Positions 25,007 to 34,116 are shown, counted from the stretch's first letter. The stretch is 64,000 bases of DNA from Athalassotoga sp049965695 (GCF_049965695.1 NZ_JBMFWB010000006.1:22050-86049), one strand, 5' to 3'. Notes: generated by a model from the sequence alone, not told the origin. A program made the numbers and translations.

Positions 25007-25846
25007 TTATTCTTTCAAACCAGTAGTGACGATCCCTTGTACAAAAAGATTTTGAACCGCAAAGAAAAGAATTAGAACAGGAGCAAGCACTATAATAGTT
25101 CCTGCGGTTATTATGCCCCAATTTCTTGTTGCACCTGTAGTCATAAGCATCTGAAGACCTATTTGCGCTGTCTGCATACTGTTGGAATTTATAACAACAA
25201 GTGGCCAAAGATAAAAATTCCAAGCGTAGACGAAATTTATCACTATAACGCTCCCTATCATGGTTTTTGAAAGTGGGATAAGTATCCTTATAAGATATCC
25301 CATCGAACTTGCTCCATCTATTCTTGCTGCATCTTCAAGTTCTTTAGGAATTGTTAAAAAATACTGACGCATTAAAAATACACTTGTTGCACTTGCGATA
25401 AATGGCACCGTAAGCGCCCAATAGGTGTTCACCCAGTGAAAATTGACCATTAATTTATAAAGTGGGACTATCATTATCATTTCTGCCGGCATAAAGATCG
25501 TGACAAAAAGTAAGGCAAAAAGTAAAGCGGAACCTTTGAATTTGAAGTTCGCAAAAGCATATCCGGCAAGTATGCCGAATACAGTTTTACCTGCAACTAT
25601 GATTACACTCATTATTAAAGTATTGATCAATAATCTTCCAAGTTTTATCGAATTGAAGGCATTAACGTAATTTCCCAAATAAAATGTATTCGGAAAAATT
25701 CTTGGAGGATAAGTAAAAACCTCAGAAGGTGTTTCAAAACTCATGGTTATAGACAAAAGTATTGGTAAAAGCATTATTATAGTTATAATTATCAGAGTTA
25801 CTTCTTTTACAACTACATGAACGTTTCTTCTTTGTTTTTTTGTCAT
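25007..25846 (-). CDS. Carbohydrate-type ABC transporter permease (MalG family)
   Basis: 279 residues with six membrane helices. The conserved EAA loop, EDAARIDGASSMGYLIRILI-like at about 190-210, contacts the ATPase. The N-terminal MTKKQRRNVHVVVKEVTLII and C-terminal KNLFVQGIVTTGLKE match the MalG/UgpE type. It overlaps the MalF-type gene by 4 bases. The operon carries no ATPase gene, so the permeases must use an ATPase encoded elsewhere, as is frequent for this class. Confidence 0.9.
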   Translation of the reverse strand: MTKKQRRNVHVVVKEVTLIIITIIMLLPILLSITMSFETPSEVFTYPPRIFPNTFYLGNYVNAFNSIKLGRLLINTLIMSVIIVAGKTVFGILAGYAFANFKFKGSALLFALLFVTIFMPAEMIMIVPLYKLMVNFHWVNTYWALTVPFIASATSVFLMRQYFLTIPKELEDAARIDGASSMGYLIRILIPLSKTMIGSVIVINFVYAWNFYLWPLVVINSNSMQTAQIGLQMLMTTGATRNWGIITAGTIIVLAPVLILFFAVQNLFVQGIVTTGLKE

Positions 25847-26721
25847 TGATAGTGCACCGCCTTTTGACCAAACTTGAAATACAGATATGTGAAAAATGCC
25901 ATGATAAGTATTAAAATAACAGATTCAGATGAAGCCGCTCCATTGTTGAAATAAAAAAATCCTTCCCGATAAACTTCATACATCATTGTTGTGGTAGTAT
26001 TTGAAGGACCTCCTTCTGTCATAACGTCTATAGCAGCGAAAGAATAAAAAACAGAAGACGATATATTCATAATTATAAGAAAAAATGTTATAGGTGATAA
26101 AAGAGGTATCGTTATCTTAAAAAATTTATTTACAGAATTTGCACCATCTATTGTTGCTGCTTCATAATAACTTTGAGGAATCGATTGTAAACCTGCAAGA
26201 AAGAATATAACATTGAAACCTATATTCTGCCATACAGTTGCTATCATTACAGCGATCAAAGCCAGTGGATATGTTGTAAGCCATTGAGGTTGTATCTTAA
26301 AAATTATCAAGAAAAGATAACTTACGTATCCGGAAACAGGACTTAAAAGAAAAGCCCACAAAACCCCTGCAACAGCCGGAGATACGGCGTAAGGAGAAAA
26401 TAACAAAGTTCTGAATATCCCGATTCCCGGTATTTTGTCGTTCAAAAGTATCGCAAGCAGTAACGAAATCACAAGTCCTACAACAACTGTAACAACAACG
26501 AATATCAATGTTGTATAAACAGATTGGATAAATCTACCAGATTGAAAAAGTTGCAAAAAATTTTCCAATCCAACAAAGCGACTACTTGTTCCAAAGGGTG
26601 AAACCTTGTAAAGGCTCATAAAAAAACTTTGATAAGCGGGATAATATATAAAAATACTGATTATTAAGAATGTTGGTGCAAGTAATAAATACGGAATCAA
26701 TTTTCTTGACAAGATCATCAC
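25843..26721 (-). CDS. Carbohydrate-type ABC transporter permease (MalF family)
   Basis: 292 residues, six helices, EAA loop at YYEAATIDGANSVNKFFKITIPLL. The protein lacks the long extra N-terminal helices of E. coli MalF and resembles the UgpA or LacF type. It partners the MalG-type gene that starts within its last codon. It follows the binding protein gene after a strong hairpin (26731-26761). Confidence 0.9.
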   Translation of the reverse strand: MMILSRKLIPYLLLAPTFLIISIFIYYPAYQSFFMSLYKVSPFGTSSRFVGLENFLQLFQSGRFIQSVYTTLIFVVVTVVVGLVISLLLAILLNDKIPGIGIFRTLLFSPYAVSPAVAGVLWAFLLSPVSGYVSYLFLIIFKIQPQWLTTYPLALIAVMIATVWQNIGFNVIFFLAGLQSIPQSYYEAATIDGANSVNKFFKITIPLLSPITFFLIIMNISSSVFYSFAAIDVMTEGGPSNTTTTMMYEVYREGFFYFNNGAASSESVILILIMAFFTYLYFKFGQKAVHYQ

Positions 26722-26730
26722 TCCCTATAG

Positions 26731-26761
26731 AAAAGAGGGTATCAAGAAGATACCCTCTTTT
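26731..26761 (-). terminator. Strong hairpin between the binding protein and permease genes
   Basis: A perfect 13-base-pair stem, AAAAGAGGGTATC and its complement, around a 5-base loop, with four U at the end of the stem on the minus-strand RNA. It sits between the substrate-binding gene and the permeases. Such hairpins usually trim or stop most transcripts, so that the binding protein is made in excess over the membrane parts. Confidence 0.75.
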
Positions 26762-26772
26762 AAAAGATTTAT

Positions 26773-28092
26773 TTAGTAAAGTGAGTTATAATTTGCAAGG
26801 TCTTTGTCGGCTTGATTTTGAGCCTGTTGCAAAGCTTGATCAGCCGTCATTGATTTTGAGAAGACGTTAGAAAAAGCATCACTTACAGCCGTTCTTATAT
26901 CAGGCATGGCACCAGATAATGCGCCACTTGTTGCCGCGTCCGGAGTAGACATAAGCAGTTGAAGGACAGCAACTAAGAATTCAGGATTTTGAGCATAATA
27001 TCCCTGATAAAGAAGTTTTATTATCGAATTTCTGTTTATCGGGAAGTATCCCGTCGCAGCACTCCATTGAGATTGTGCATCGGCACTTTCAAGGAATTTT
27101 AAAAGATCCCAAGCGGCTTGCTCTCTTTGAGTGTTATGTGTATTTAACATCCATAAACTCGCGCCACCGACTATAACACCTCCATAAGGAACACCAGATG
27201 GATGTGGAAGGAACATGACTCCAACGTTGAATTTATTTCCTGCGCCTTGAAGCATCATCGTTATATCTCCAGTGGTATCTATTAACATCGCGGCTCTTTG
27301 AGACAGAAATAAACTTTCAGCGTTGTCCCATCCTGCTCCTGCATTTATAGCAGATCCATTTTGTACCATTGTGTTGAAGAAATCAAGAACTCTTACGCCT
27401 GCAGGACTGTCAAAAACGGCTTTATCCGCTCTTCCTGTACGACCGTTGTTGTTATTCAAATAAAGAGCATTCTGTACCGCAAGGAATTGTTCAAAAAACC
27501 ATGCAATCGGCTCTGCCGTACCAAAGGTAAAACCATATTGAACGGTATTCCCGCTGCTATCTTTGACTGTTAATTTTTGAGCATCGGCAATGAATTGATC
27601 GAAAGTTGTTGGAGGATCGTTTGGATTAAGTCCCGCCTTTTCAAATAGATTTTTATTGTAATATATAACCGGATTAGAAGAATTGAAAGGCATGCTGTAA
27701 AGTTTTCCATTGTAAGAGTAATAATTTCTCGCAGCCGGAATTATTGTATTGATATCGAAAGAAGGATCTTTGTCTATCATATCCTGAATAGGTATTACAA
27801 CTCCACTGTCCATCATAACCTGTGTTCCAACATCATAAATCATTACAAGGTCTGGTGGATTTCCTCCCTGAACTGCCGATATGGTTTTTGTGAGGGTATC
27901 ATGATAACTTCCAGTATACAGAACGTCAACTTTTACGTTCGGATTCAAAGCCGTATATTGATTACAAAGATCTTGAAGCGTTTTTGTAAAAGTTGTACCC
28001 GCTCCCTGCCAAATATACAAGGTTATAGGTGCTGCAAAGATCACTGAAGCGAGGATCACAAACACGGTTACCAGTAACAGTTTACGTAACAT
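26773..28092 (-). CDS. ABC transporter substrate-binding protein, family 1
   Basis: Signal peptide MLRKLLLVTVFVILASVIFA is followed by a mature protein beginning APITLYIWQGAGTTFTKTLQ. The family-1 sugar-binding pattern is clear: PDLVMIYDVGTQVMMDSG, YYNKNLFEKAGLNPNDPPTT, AAWDLLKFL and PINRNS. The ligand cannot be read. ATG 28092 is chosen, because AAAGGAG lies 9 bases before it; ATG 28101 abuts that site. It is the first gene of the catabolic operon and is preceded by a leader containing a terminator. Confidence 0.9.
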   Translation of the reverse strand: MLRKLLLVTVFVILASVIFAAPITLYIWQGAGTTFTKTLQDLCNQYTALNPNVKVDVLYTGSYHDTLTKTISAVQGGNPPDLVMIYDVGTQVMMDSGVVIPIQDMIDKDPSFDINTIIPAARNYYSYNGKLYSMPFNSSNPVIYYNKNLFEKAGLNPNDPPTTFDQFIADAQKLTVKDSSGNTVQYGFTFGTAEPIAWFFEQFLAVQNALYLNNNNGRTGRADKAVFDSPAGVRVLDFFNTMVQNGSAINAGAGWDNAESLFLSQRAAMLIDTTGDITMMLQGAGNKFNVGVMFLPHPSGVPYGGVIVGGASLWMLNTHNTQREQAAWDLLKFLESADAQSQWSAATGYFPINRNSIIKLLYQGYYAQNPEFLVAVLQLLMSTPDAATSGALSGAMPDIRTAVSDAFSNVFSKSMTADQALQQAQNQADKDLANYNSLY

Positions 28093-28230
28093 CTTAACCA
28101 TCTCCTTTTATTTAAAGATAGTGCTTTTAACATTAACTAATATGCACTTTGATCTTTATCCCATTTTTATCTACTTTTCTTTAAGATTAACTTTTATGTG
28201 TATAAAGATTACGTATTTTTCCCTCTTATT

Positions 28231-28266
28231 TAAAAAGAGCCACACACAAAATGTGCGTGGCTCTCT
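28231..28266 (-). promoter_or_regulatory. Terminator in the leader of the catabolic operon
   Basis: On the minus strand AGAGCCACGC pairs with GTGTGGCTCT around a short loop and is followed by five U. It lies about 30 to 60 bases after the predicted transcription start of the 28092 gene, and about 140 bases before its start codon. A full terminator in a leader implies attenuation or a small stable RNA. No riboswitch class was recognised in the 25 bases before it. Confidence 0.65.
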
Positions 28267-28293
28267 CTTATTCTCTGCCTTACGTACTTTGTA

Positions 28294-28322
28294 AGTATAT
28301 CATAGATACATTTAAATGTCAA
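28294..28322 (-). promoter_or_regulatory. Strong promoter of the catabolic operon
   Basis: On the minus strand TTGACA (28317-28322), a 17-base spacer and TATACT (28294-28299). It is a consensus-like promoter for the housekeeping sigma factor, pointing at the substrate-binding gene and its operon. Confidence 0.8.
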
Positions 28323-28464
28323 CATGCCGATATAAATGTACAATATATTGTTCATAAATTAAGAAAAATATAAATCGTCAATAAAAATATATATTTTTAT
28401 AACTTAAAATTTTAGATTATTTATTATAATTGACGCAATATTATTATCTTTGGAGGTGTTTTAA
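28323..28464. other. AT-rich intergenic region between divergent operons
   Basis: About 140 very AT-rich bases between the minus-strand catabolic promoter and the plus-strand permease gene. A TATAAT box at 28425-28430 could serve the permease. Its -35 region is poor. Confidence 0.4.
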
Positions 28465-30327
28465 TTGGCAAAAGTCAGTATTAACGGGAAAGAAACTGCG
28501 GAAGAAATCGCGCGCGAATCTGACAAACAACTCAGAAAATCTCTCACACTCCAGGATCTTTTCTTTTTATCGTTGGGCGGAATAGTCGGATCCGGATGGC
28601 TTTTGGGAGGTATAGCCGCTGCTGGTGTTGCTGGTCCTGCTTCTATAATTTCATGGATAATAGGTGGAGGCATAGTGCTTTTCATAGCACTTACATTTGC
28701 CGAGATAACAAGTGCTTTGCCAAAAAGCGGAAGCATAGTCCGATATCCACACTACGCTTATGGAGGATATGTCGGATACATAATGGGATGGGCGTATCTA
28801 CTTGGAGCCTTAACAGTTCCGGCAGTTGAATCAGAGGCTATTCTTTCTTACGCATCGACTTACGTAAAGGGCATTTTTCATACGGTAGGTGGTGTATCCG
28901 TTTTGACACCTCTTGGTATATTCTACGGTGTGCTTATGTTGATCGCCTTTTTCTTCATTAACTGGTTTGGAATAAGATTTCTTGCCAAATTCAACACGGT
29001 TATGACGTGGATCAAATTCATAATTCCAGTTTTTACTTTTGCTTTTCTGTTTTTTGTACTCAACAAATCAAATTTTGTAAATTATGGCGGCTTTTTCCCA
29101 ACAGGAGTTGGCAGTATCTTTTATGCCATTCCAACTGCAGGTATAGTATTTTCTTTTCTCGGGTTCAGACAGGCATTGAACTTTGGCGGTGAAGCCAAAA
29201 ACCCCCAACGAGATATACCGATAGCAACTATTTTATCTATCGTGGTATCCATATTTTTATACACCATGTTGGAAATCGCCTTCGTTGGAGCCCTGAAATG
29301 GCCTGCCGGAGTTAATTGGTCTACTCTTACAACCAGTTCTCTGAGTTCTGCACCTTATTTTACGGAATTGCAGGATGCAAATATAGCACTTTTTGGAGCC
29401 TTTGCGTACTTTCTGCTCATAAGCGCTTTTGTTTCGCCTGCCGGAACCGGATGGATATATTCAGGCAGCAGTGCACGTACACTGTATGGTATAGCCGCAG
29501 ATGGATACTATCCTGTTTCTTTGCTCAAAATACATAAAAAGACAAAAATTCCTTACATCGCACTTATAACTGCAACATTGCTTGGTATGATCTTTTTCCT
29601 CCCATTTCCATCATGGTACCTTTTTATAGGATTCATATCGAGTTCAATGGTCCTAACTTATTTGATGGGTCCTGTCATGCTTATGACTTTCAGAAAACAT
29701 GCTCCAAATCTTTATAGACCATTTAAATTGCCTTATGCCTCTTTGATAGCTCCAATAGGCTTTGTCGCTGGTGCACTGATAATGTACTGGTCAGGCATTT
29801 CAACGCTTACGATGGTTTTCTACACCGTCTTGCTTGGTATACCTGTTTTTTATCTTTTGTACGCGCCAAAAAAACTCGATCTTCCCAAAAAATTCGCTTA
29901 CACCGTTGGCATCGTCGAGTTTATATTGACTGGCTTTATCCTCGTTTTCAACTACCTATTTGTACTTTATCCTGCTTCCAAAGAATCAATGAACACAAAA
30001 ACAGATTTCTTCTTGATTGGACTGGTTTCAATGGCCATTATTTGGTTCGCATTCACAATGCTTACGGCATCAAAAGTTTCGGAGAAATATAAAATACTCT
30101 TTACAAGTTCGTACTGGTTATTTGGAATGTTTTTTGTAACAGAACTTGTATCTTATTTTGGTGCATTTGGAATGCGCACAATTATACCATTTCCATGGGA
30201 TACTATCTTGATGATAGGAGTTTATCTTGTAATATACTTTTTTGCACTTAAAGCGGGACATAAAACTGAAGACCTTGAAGTTGCAATTGAAGAGGTGAAC
30301 AGATCATCAAATCCGGCTAAAACCTAA
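28465..30327 (+). CDS. APC-superfamily amino acid permease
   Basis: 620-residue membrane protein. The N-terminal motif SLTLQDLFFLSLGGIVGSGW, with the unwound GxG helix 1, is the APC substrate site. About 14 hydrophobic helices follow; the last two are an addition to the 12 of the core fold. A cytoplasmic tail ends NRSSNPAKT. The start is TTG 28465 with GGAGGTG 8 bases upstream. The neighbour upstream is divergent. The substrate is unknown; uptake of an amino acid would fit the fermentative lifestyle. Confidence 0.85.
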   Translation: MAKVSINGKETAEEIARESDKQLRKSLTLQDLFFLSLGGIVGSGWLLGGIAAAGVAGPASIISWIIGGGIVLFIALTFAEITSALPKSGSIVRYPHYAYGGYVGYIMGWAYLLGALTVPAVESEAILSYASTYVKGIFHTVGGVSVLTPLGIFYGVLMLIAFFFINWFGIRFLAKFNTVMTWIKFIIPVFTFAFLFFVLNKSNFVNYGGFFPTGVGSIFYAIPTAGIVFSFLGFRQALNFGGEAKNPQRDIPIATILSIVVSIFLYTMLEIAFVGALKWPAGVNWSTLTTSSLSSAPYFTELQDANIALFGAFAYFLLISAFVSPAGTGWIYSGSSARTLYGIAADGYYPVSLLKIHKKTKIPYIALITATLLGMIFFLPFPSWYLFIGFISSSMVLTYLMGPVMLMTFRKHAPNLYRPFKLPYASLIAPIGFVAGALIMYWSGISTLTMVFYTVLLGIPVFYLLYAPKKLDLPKKFAYTVGIVEFILTGFILVFNYLFVLYPASKESMNTKTDFFLIGLVSMAIIWFAFTMLTASKVSEKYKILFTSSYWLFGMFFVTELVSYFGAFGMRTIIPFPWDTILMIGVYLVIYFFALKAGHKTEDLEVAIEEVNRSSNPAKT

Positions 30328-30375
30328 GTTACATGCTTGACAGGATGATATTCAATGTGAGAATATATTCAAAGA

Positions 30376-31521
30376 ATGAATAAAAAAACTTTGCTTGATT
30401 TTACGTCGTTGGTTTCTTCAAGGGCAATATATGCGCTAAATTGGTACAACATATCCCCGCTCTATATTTTTATAGAGTCTTCTTTGGCTATTCCGCTTTC
30501 AAAGTTGGGAGAAATCCCAACATCTTTTTTGATCGGAGCGGGCATATTTCAAATACCGTCGGGCCTCCTTGCAGCCAAAGTGGGAAATAAACGTGTCGCT
30601 GTATTAGGAATGTATTTGCTTTCGGTGATGTCTATTTTATCTGGATTAAGTTGGAACCTTTCATCTATAATGATCTTTAGATTTTTTGTGGGTGTTGGAG
30701 CTGCCATGTATTTCTCGCCAGCCCTGGGCATAATAAAAAACGTCTTCTCGGATAAAAGTAAAGGTCTTGCAATGGGCTTTTACAACGGAGCCTTTAACTT
30801 CGGTGCCGGAATAGGTATTGCCGTCTGGAATTCAATAGCGCTTCTGGCAGGATGGCGATGGGCTCTTATTTTAGGAGGTATTATAGGCATTGCCATAACG
30901 ATAGAAAACCATGCTTTACTTCCTCCGGATTCTATGAAAAAAGAGAAAATCGAATGGGAAAAGGTTATTGGAAATAAGGATGTATGGTTTATTGGCCTTA
31001 GTCTTGCCGGATTTTGGGGCGCTTTTTTCGCATCAGCACAATTTTTAAGTCCATATCTTGTAAAAACGCGGGGAATGAACGGAGATCTCGCCGGACTTGT
31101 TTCTTCGCTTACTTTAATTGCCGGAGCCTTTGGTGGCCCTTTGATTGGCATGGTATCGGACAAATTAAAGGGAAGAAAAAGTTTTATGATATTACTTTCT
31201 CTCGTTACGTGTTTTCTCATATCGACTATTTTTCTTACAAATGGTGTCACGATATGGATTTACACAACGCTACTTGGTTTGTTATCGGCAGGGATATTTT
31301 CGGTACTTTACGCAATTCCGGCAGGATACAGAGAAATACCGGAACGTCTTTTGCCGCTTTCAATTGCACTTATAAATTCAATCCAGATTTCTGTTGGATC
31401 CGTGGCACCGTATTTGTTTACATTCACCGCATCAAAATTTTCTTTTACCATTGCATGGATATCACTTGGAATATTTTTGATAGTTTTTCTTCCTTTCGCG
31501 AAATTCGCAAAGGATGGGTAA
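30376..31521 (+). CDS. MFS transporter
   Basis: 381 residues, about 12 membrane helices. MFS loop motif A is recognisable as GLLAAKVGNKRVAVLG after helix 2 and again as GMVSDKLKGRKSF in the second half, which marks the internal repeat. The ATG at 30376 has only a weak ribosome site (GTGAG further upstream). The substrate cannot be inferred. It stands alone between the APC permease and a dispersed repeat element. Confidence 0.82.
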   Translation: MNKKTLLDFTSLVSSRAIYALNWYNISPLYIFIESSLAIPLSKLGEIPTSFLIGAGIFQIPSGLLAAKVGNKRVAVLGMYLLSVMSILSGLSWNLSSIMIFRFFVGVGAAMYFSPALGIIKNVFSDKSKGLAMGFYNGAFNFGAGIGIAVWNSIALLAGWRWALILGGIIGIAITIENHALLPPDSMKKEKIEWEKVIGNKDVWFIGLSLAGFWGAFFASAQFLSPYLVKTRGMNGDLAGLVSSLTLIAGAFGGPLIGMVSDKLKGRKSFMILLSLVTCFLISTIFLTNGVTIWIYTTLLGLLSAGIFSVLYAIPAGYREIPERLLPLSIALINSIQISVGSVAPYLFTFTASKFSFTIAWISLGIFLIVFLPFAKFAKDG

Positions 31522-31577
31522 AATGATCTTTTATATTAAAGATGTGAGATTATAATAAACATGATAAACTTGAAAAG

Positions 31578-31728
31578 TATACCAAACAAAGTTCAAATTC
31601 CGAATCGTAGCGATGGCAGGCGTCCTCTCGGTGTCTGGTCCTCGCGTTGCTGCGGAGGCCAACCTCGAAGACATCCTGCCCTTCGCTACAGTAAATAAAC
31701 ATTCGGCTTTTAAAGTAGTTTTAGTATA
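31578..31728. repeat. Dispersed palindromic repeat, copy A
   Basis: Left end TATACCAAACAAAGTTC and CCGAAT, right end CATTCGGCTTTTAAAG and TTTTAGTATA are imperfect inverted copies. Inner arms GTAGCGATGGCAGG and CCTGCCCTTCGCTAC pair as well, and a central part (CTGGTCCTCGCGTTGCTGCG) forms its own stem. It has no reading frame. Closely related sequences are at 37048, 58848 and 59513. It occupies most of the gap between the MFS gene and the SatP gene. Confidence 0.85.
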
Positions 31729-31752
31729 TGAAAAATAAAATGGAGGTAAAAA

Positions 31753-32295
31753 ATGAAGGATGAAAATTTTTCTAATCCGGGTGCGGTTGGATTAGGTGGA
31801 TTTGCTTTAACAACATTTGTTCTAAACGTCGCAAACGCAGGACTTGTTCCTCAGGCTTTACTTGCGGCATTACCCTTGGGAATTTTTTATGGAGGGCTTG
31901 CCCAATTTATAGCCGGTTTGTTCGAATTCAAAACAGGCAACACATTCGGAATGACAGCCTTTACAGGATACGGTGCTTTCTGGATGGCCTTTGCATTTCT
32001 CATGTATGCTCCCACAATTCATCTCATGAGTCCAACCGATTTAGGCCCTGTGCTTGGCATAACCTTTGTTTCATGGACTATTTTCAGCGCCATAATGTCG
32101 TTGCTTTCTTTCCGAACAAAAGATAAAACGACCATATCGATCTTCATCCTTGTGTTTTTTCTGTTTCTTTTACTCGACATAGCCCAATATACAGGTAGCA
32201 AAATCATGACAACGGTGGCAGGATACGAAGGAATAGTAACAGCACTTGTAGCGTGGTACGGTATGTATTTAGCGATAAAAAGCCAATTCAATTGA
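31753..32295 (+). CDS. SatP/YaaH-family acetate or succinate transporter
   Basis: 180 residues with six short membrane helices. The family signature NPGAVGLGGFALTTFVLNVA is at residues 9-28, followed by the FYGGLAQFIAGLFEFKTGNT and FTGYGAFW motifs. It mediates proton-coupled movement of acetate-like monocarboxylates. An acetate exporter or importer makes sense in an organism that makes acetyl-CoA from ornithine and sugar. TGGAGG precedes the ATG by 8 bases. Confidence 0.92.
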   Translation: MKDENFSNPGAVGLGGFALTTFVLNVANAGLVPQALLAALPLGIFYGGLAQFIAGLFEFKTGNTFGMTAFTGYGAFWMAFAFLMYAPTIHLMSPTDLGPVLGITFVSWTIFSAIMSLLSFRTKDKTTISIFILVFFLFLLLDIAQYTGSKIMTTVAGYEGIVTALVAWYGMYLAIKSQFN

Positions 32296-32309
32296 TAGGG
32301 ATGATAAGA

Positions 32310-32609
32310 ATGTCGGAAGAAGAAAATAAAAACTTCAATTCTGATGAAGAGAAACAAATTTATCTTTCTCCTAAAGAACTTGTAACCTTTGCTTTGGGAA
32401 TCATCGAAGAAAAAGCATGGATATCGCTTGGCTTGATAAGAGATACTGACGGCGAGTTCCATAAATCAAAAGAGGACGCTAAAATGCTTATAGATTTGTT
32501 TGAAAAGATGACCGAAGCGTTGGAAAGCAAAGTCGATGAGAATGAAATTAAAGAACTGAAAAATCAAGTGGCAAATCTTAAACTGAACTTTGTCAATCAA
32601 TTCAAGTGA
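32310..32609 (+). CDS. DUF1844 family protein
   Basis: Small acidic cytoplasmic protein, 99 residues. It contains the DUF1844 pattern: a helical block LSPKELVTFALGIIEEKAWI followed by LGL, then DAKMLIDLFEKMTEALESKV and a last helix NEIKELKNQVANLKLNFVNQ. The function is unknown. ATG 32310 begins the real protein; upstream in-frame codons overlap the SatP gene. The 3' end overlaps the start of the MFS exporter. Confidence 0.8.
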   Translation: MSEEENKNFNSDEEKQIYLSPKELVTFALGIIEEKAWISLGLIRDTDGEFHKSKEDAKMLIDLFEKMTEALESKVDENEIKELKNQVANLKLNFVNQFK

Positions 32610-34059
32610 ATTAATCGTGGCAAATGATGACAGTTTCAGGATCAGAGTTCTTATAGTAACTTCTTTGGGGGCCTTTCTAACCCCTTTCACGAGCAGTTTG
32701 ATAAGTTTCGCCGTACCAAAAATAGCAAGCACTTTTCATTCAAATTTCACAGATATAGTATGGGTGCCGATGGCTTACTTGATCGCCCTGCCGACTTTTA
32801 TGATCCTGCTTGGACGTTTGTCCGATATGTACGGCAGAATTAGATTTTACAGAATAGGGTTCATCGTTTTCTCATTTGGGACATTGCTTGCTTCAATTGC
32901 GAGCAACATTTACTTTTTGATATTGTCAAGTTTCGTTATGGGCTTCGGGGGTGCTCTGATAGGCACGAATTCAACGGCCATTATAAGCCTTGTCTATCCA
33001 AAAGAAAAAAGAGGATGGGCTCTCGGCATAAATGCCATGTCGGTGTATCTGGGCCTGACCATGGCCCCCGTTTTAGGCGGAATACTGACACAGTTTTTCC
33101 CGTGGCAGGCTATTTTTATCATAAACATTCCAATAGCACTTGTCGCGCTGGTCTTAACTTTCATTTACATGAAAAGGACAAGAATTGATGAAATTAGAAA
33201 GAAAGAAAAGATAGATTCAATAGGCTCTTTGATCTTCACGGGTAGCATTTTCTCAATCGTACTTTATCTGAGTTTGGGACAGATATACAATTTTTTCAGT
33301 ACCATATATCTTCTTGTTATAGGACTTGCATTGATTGTCACATTTGTCTTCTTTGAAAGGCATATAGAAAATCCAATGTTAGACATTTCGTTGTTTACCA
33401 CCAATAGAACTTTTTCAGCGGCAAATTTTACGGCATTTTTGAATTATGTAAGTACCTTTTCCATAACTTTCATATTTTCGATTTTTTTGCAAATAATCCT
33501 TGGATATTCACCATTTTCCGCCGGAATGATTCTCATGATAGAACCTATTTTAATGGTCGTTTTTTCTCCCATAAGTGGAAAGATGTCAGACAAATATGGA
33601 TCACGGGGCATAGCCTCCGCCGGAATGCTTATAATAGCAATTGCCTTTTTCATTTTGGCCTTCATAAACGGCAAAAGCGGAATTTTGTCGATGATAATTC
33701 CTCTTGGAATACTTGGAATAGGTTTTGGATTATTTTCAGCACCAAACACAAATTCTGTCATGGGATCTGTGAGTTCAAACAAAGTCGGGGTTGCTTCCGG
33801 CACACTCGGAACGATGAGATTCACAGGCCAACTTTTGAGTCTCGCACTTGCAAGCGCCATTTTATCCGTAAGCATCCCACATTCAATGCTCATTCAGATT
33901 TTTTCAGGTGTAACGGTTAAGTCCGGAATTGATGCGTCAACATTTGAAAATGGCTTTAGGGCCATCATGATCTTTTCTGGAATACTTAGTCTTATCGGAT
34001 CTTACACATCGCTTCTGAGAACAAAAAGGCAGATCACAAATAAAAATGGCGATGTGTAA
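32590..34059 (+). CDS. MFS drug exporter, DHA2 (EmrB/QacA) family
   Basis: 489 residues with about 14 membrane helices, which marks the DHA2 group. Motif A-like GRLSDMYGRIRFYRIG and motif C-like GINAMSVYLGLTMAPVLGG are present. The TTG start at 32590 overlaps the DUF1844 end; GTG 32617 would give a start with a short leader and may be used. No regulator is beside it. The substrate is unknown. Confidence 0.85.
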   Translation: MSINSSELIVANDDSFRIRVLIVTSLGAFLTPFTSSLISFAVPKIASTFHSNFTDIVWVPMAYLIALPTFMILLGRLSDMYGRIRFYRIGFIVFSFGTLLASIASNIYFLILSSFVMGFGGALIGTNSTAIISLVYPKEKRGWALGINAMSVYLGLTMAPVLGGILTQFFPWQAIFIINIPIALVALVLTFIYMKRTRIDEIRKKEKIDSIGSLIFTGSIFSIVLYLSLGQIYNFFSTIYLLVIGLALIVTFVFFERHIENPMLDISLFTTNRTFSAANFTAFLNYVSTFSITFIFSIFLQIILGYSPFSAGMILMIEPILMVVFSPISGKMSDKYGSRGIASAGMLIIAIAFFILAFINGKSGILSMIIPLGILGIGFGLFSAPNTNSVMGSVSSNKVGVASGTLGTMRFTGQLLSLALASAILSVSIPHSMLIQIFSGVTVKSGIDASTFENGFRAIMIFSGILSLIGSYTSLLRTKRQITNKNGDV

Positions 34060-34116
34060 GCAGTTGACGGGCATATGAAAAAAAGGGATTAGACATTAGG
34101 GAATAGAGAAAAACAT

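Noticed and set aside
31560..31752. Transfer-RNA-like words (GTTCAAATTCC) in the repeat
   Set aside because: No acceptor stem, anticodon arm or CCA end can be folded; the words belong to the palindromic repeat family.
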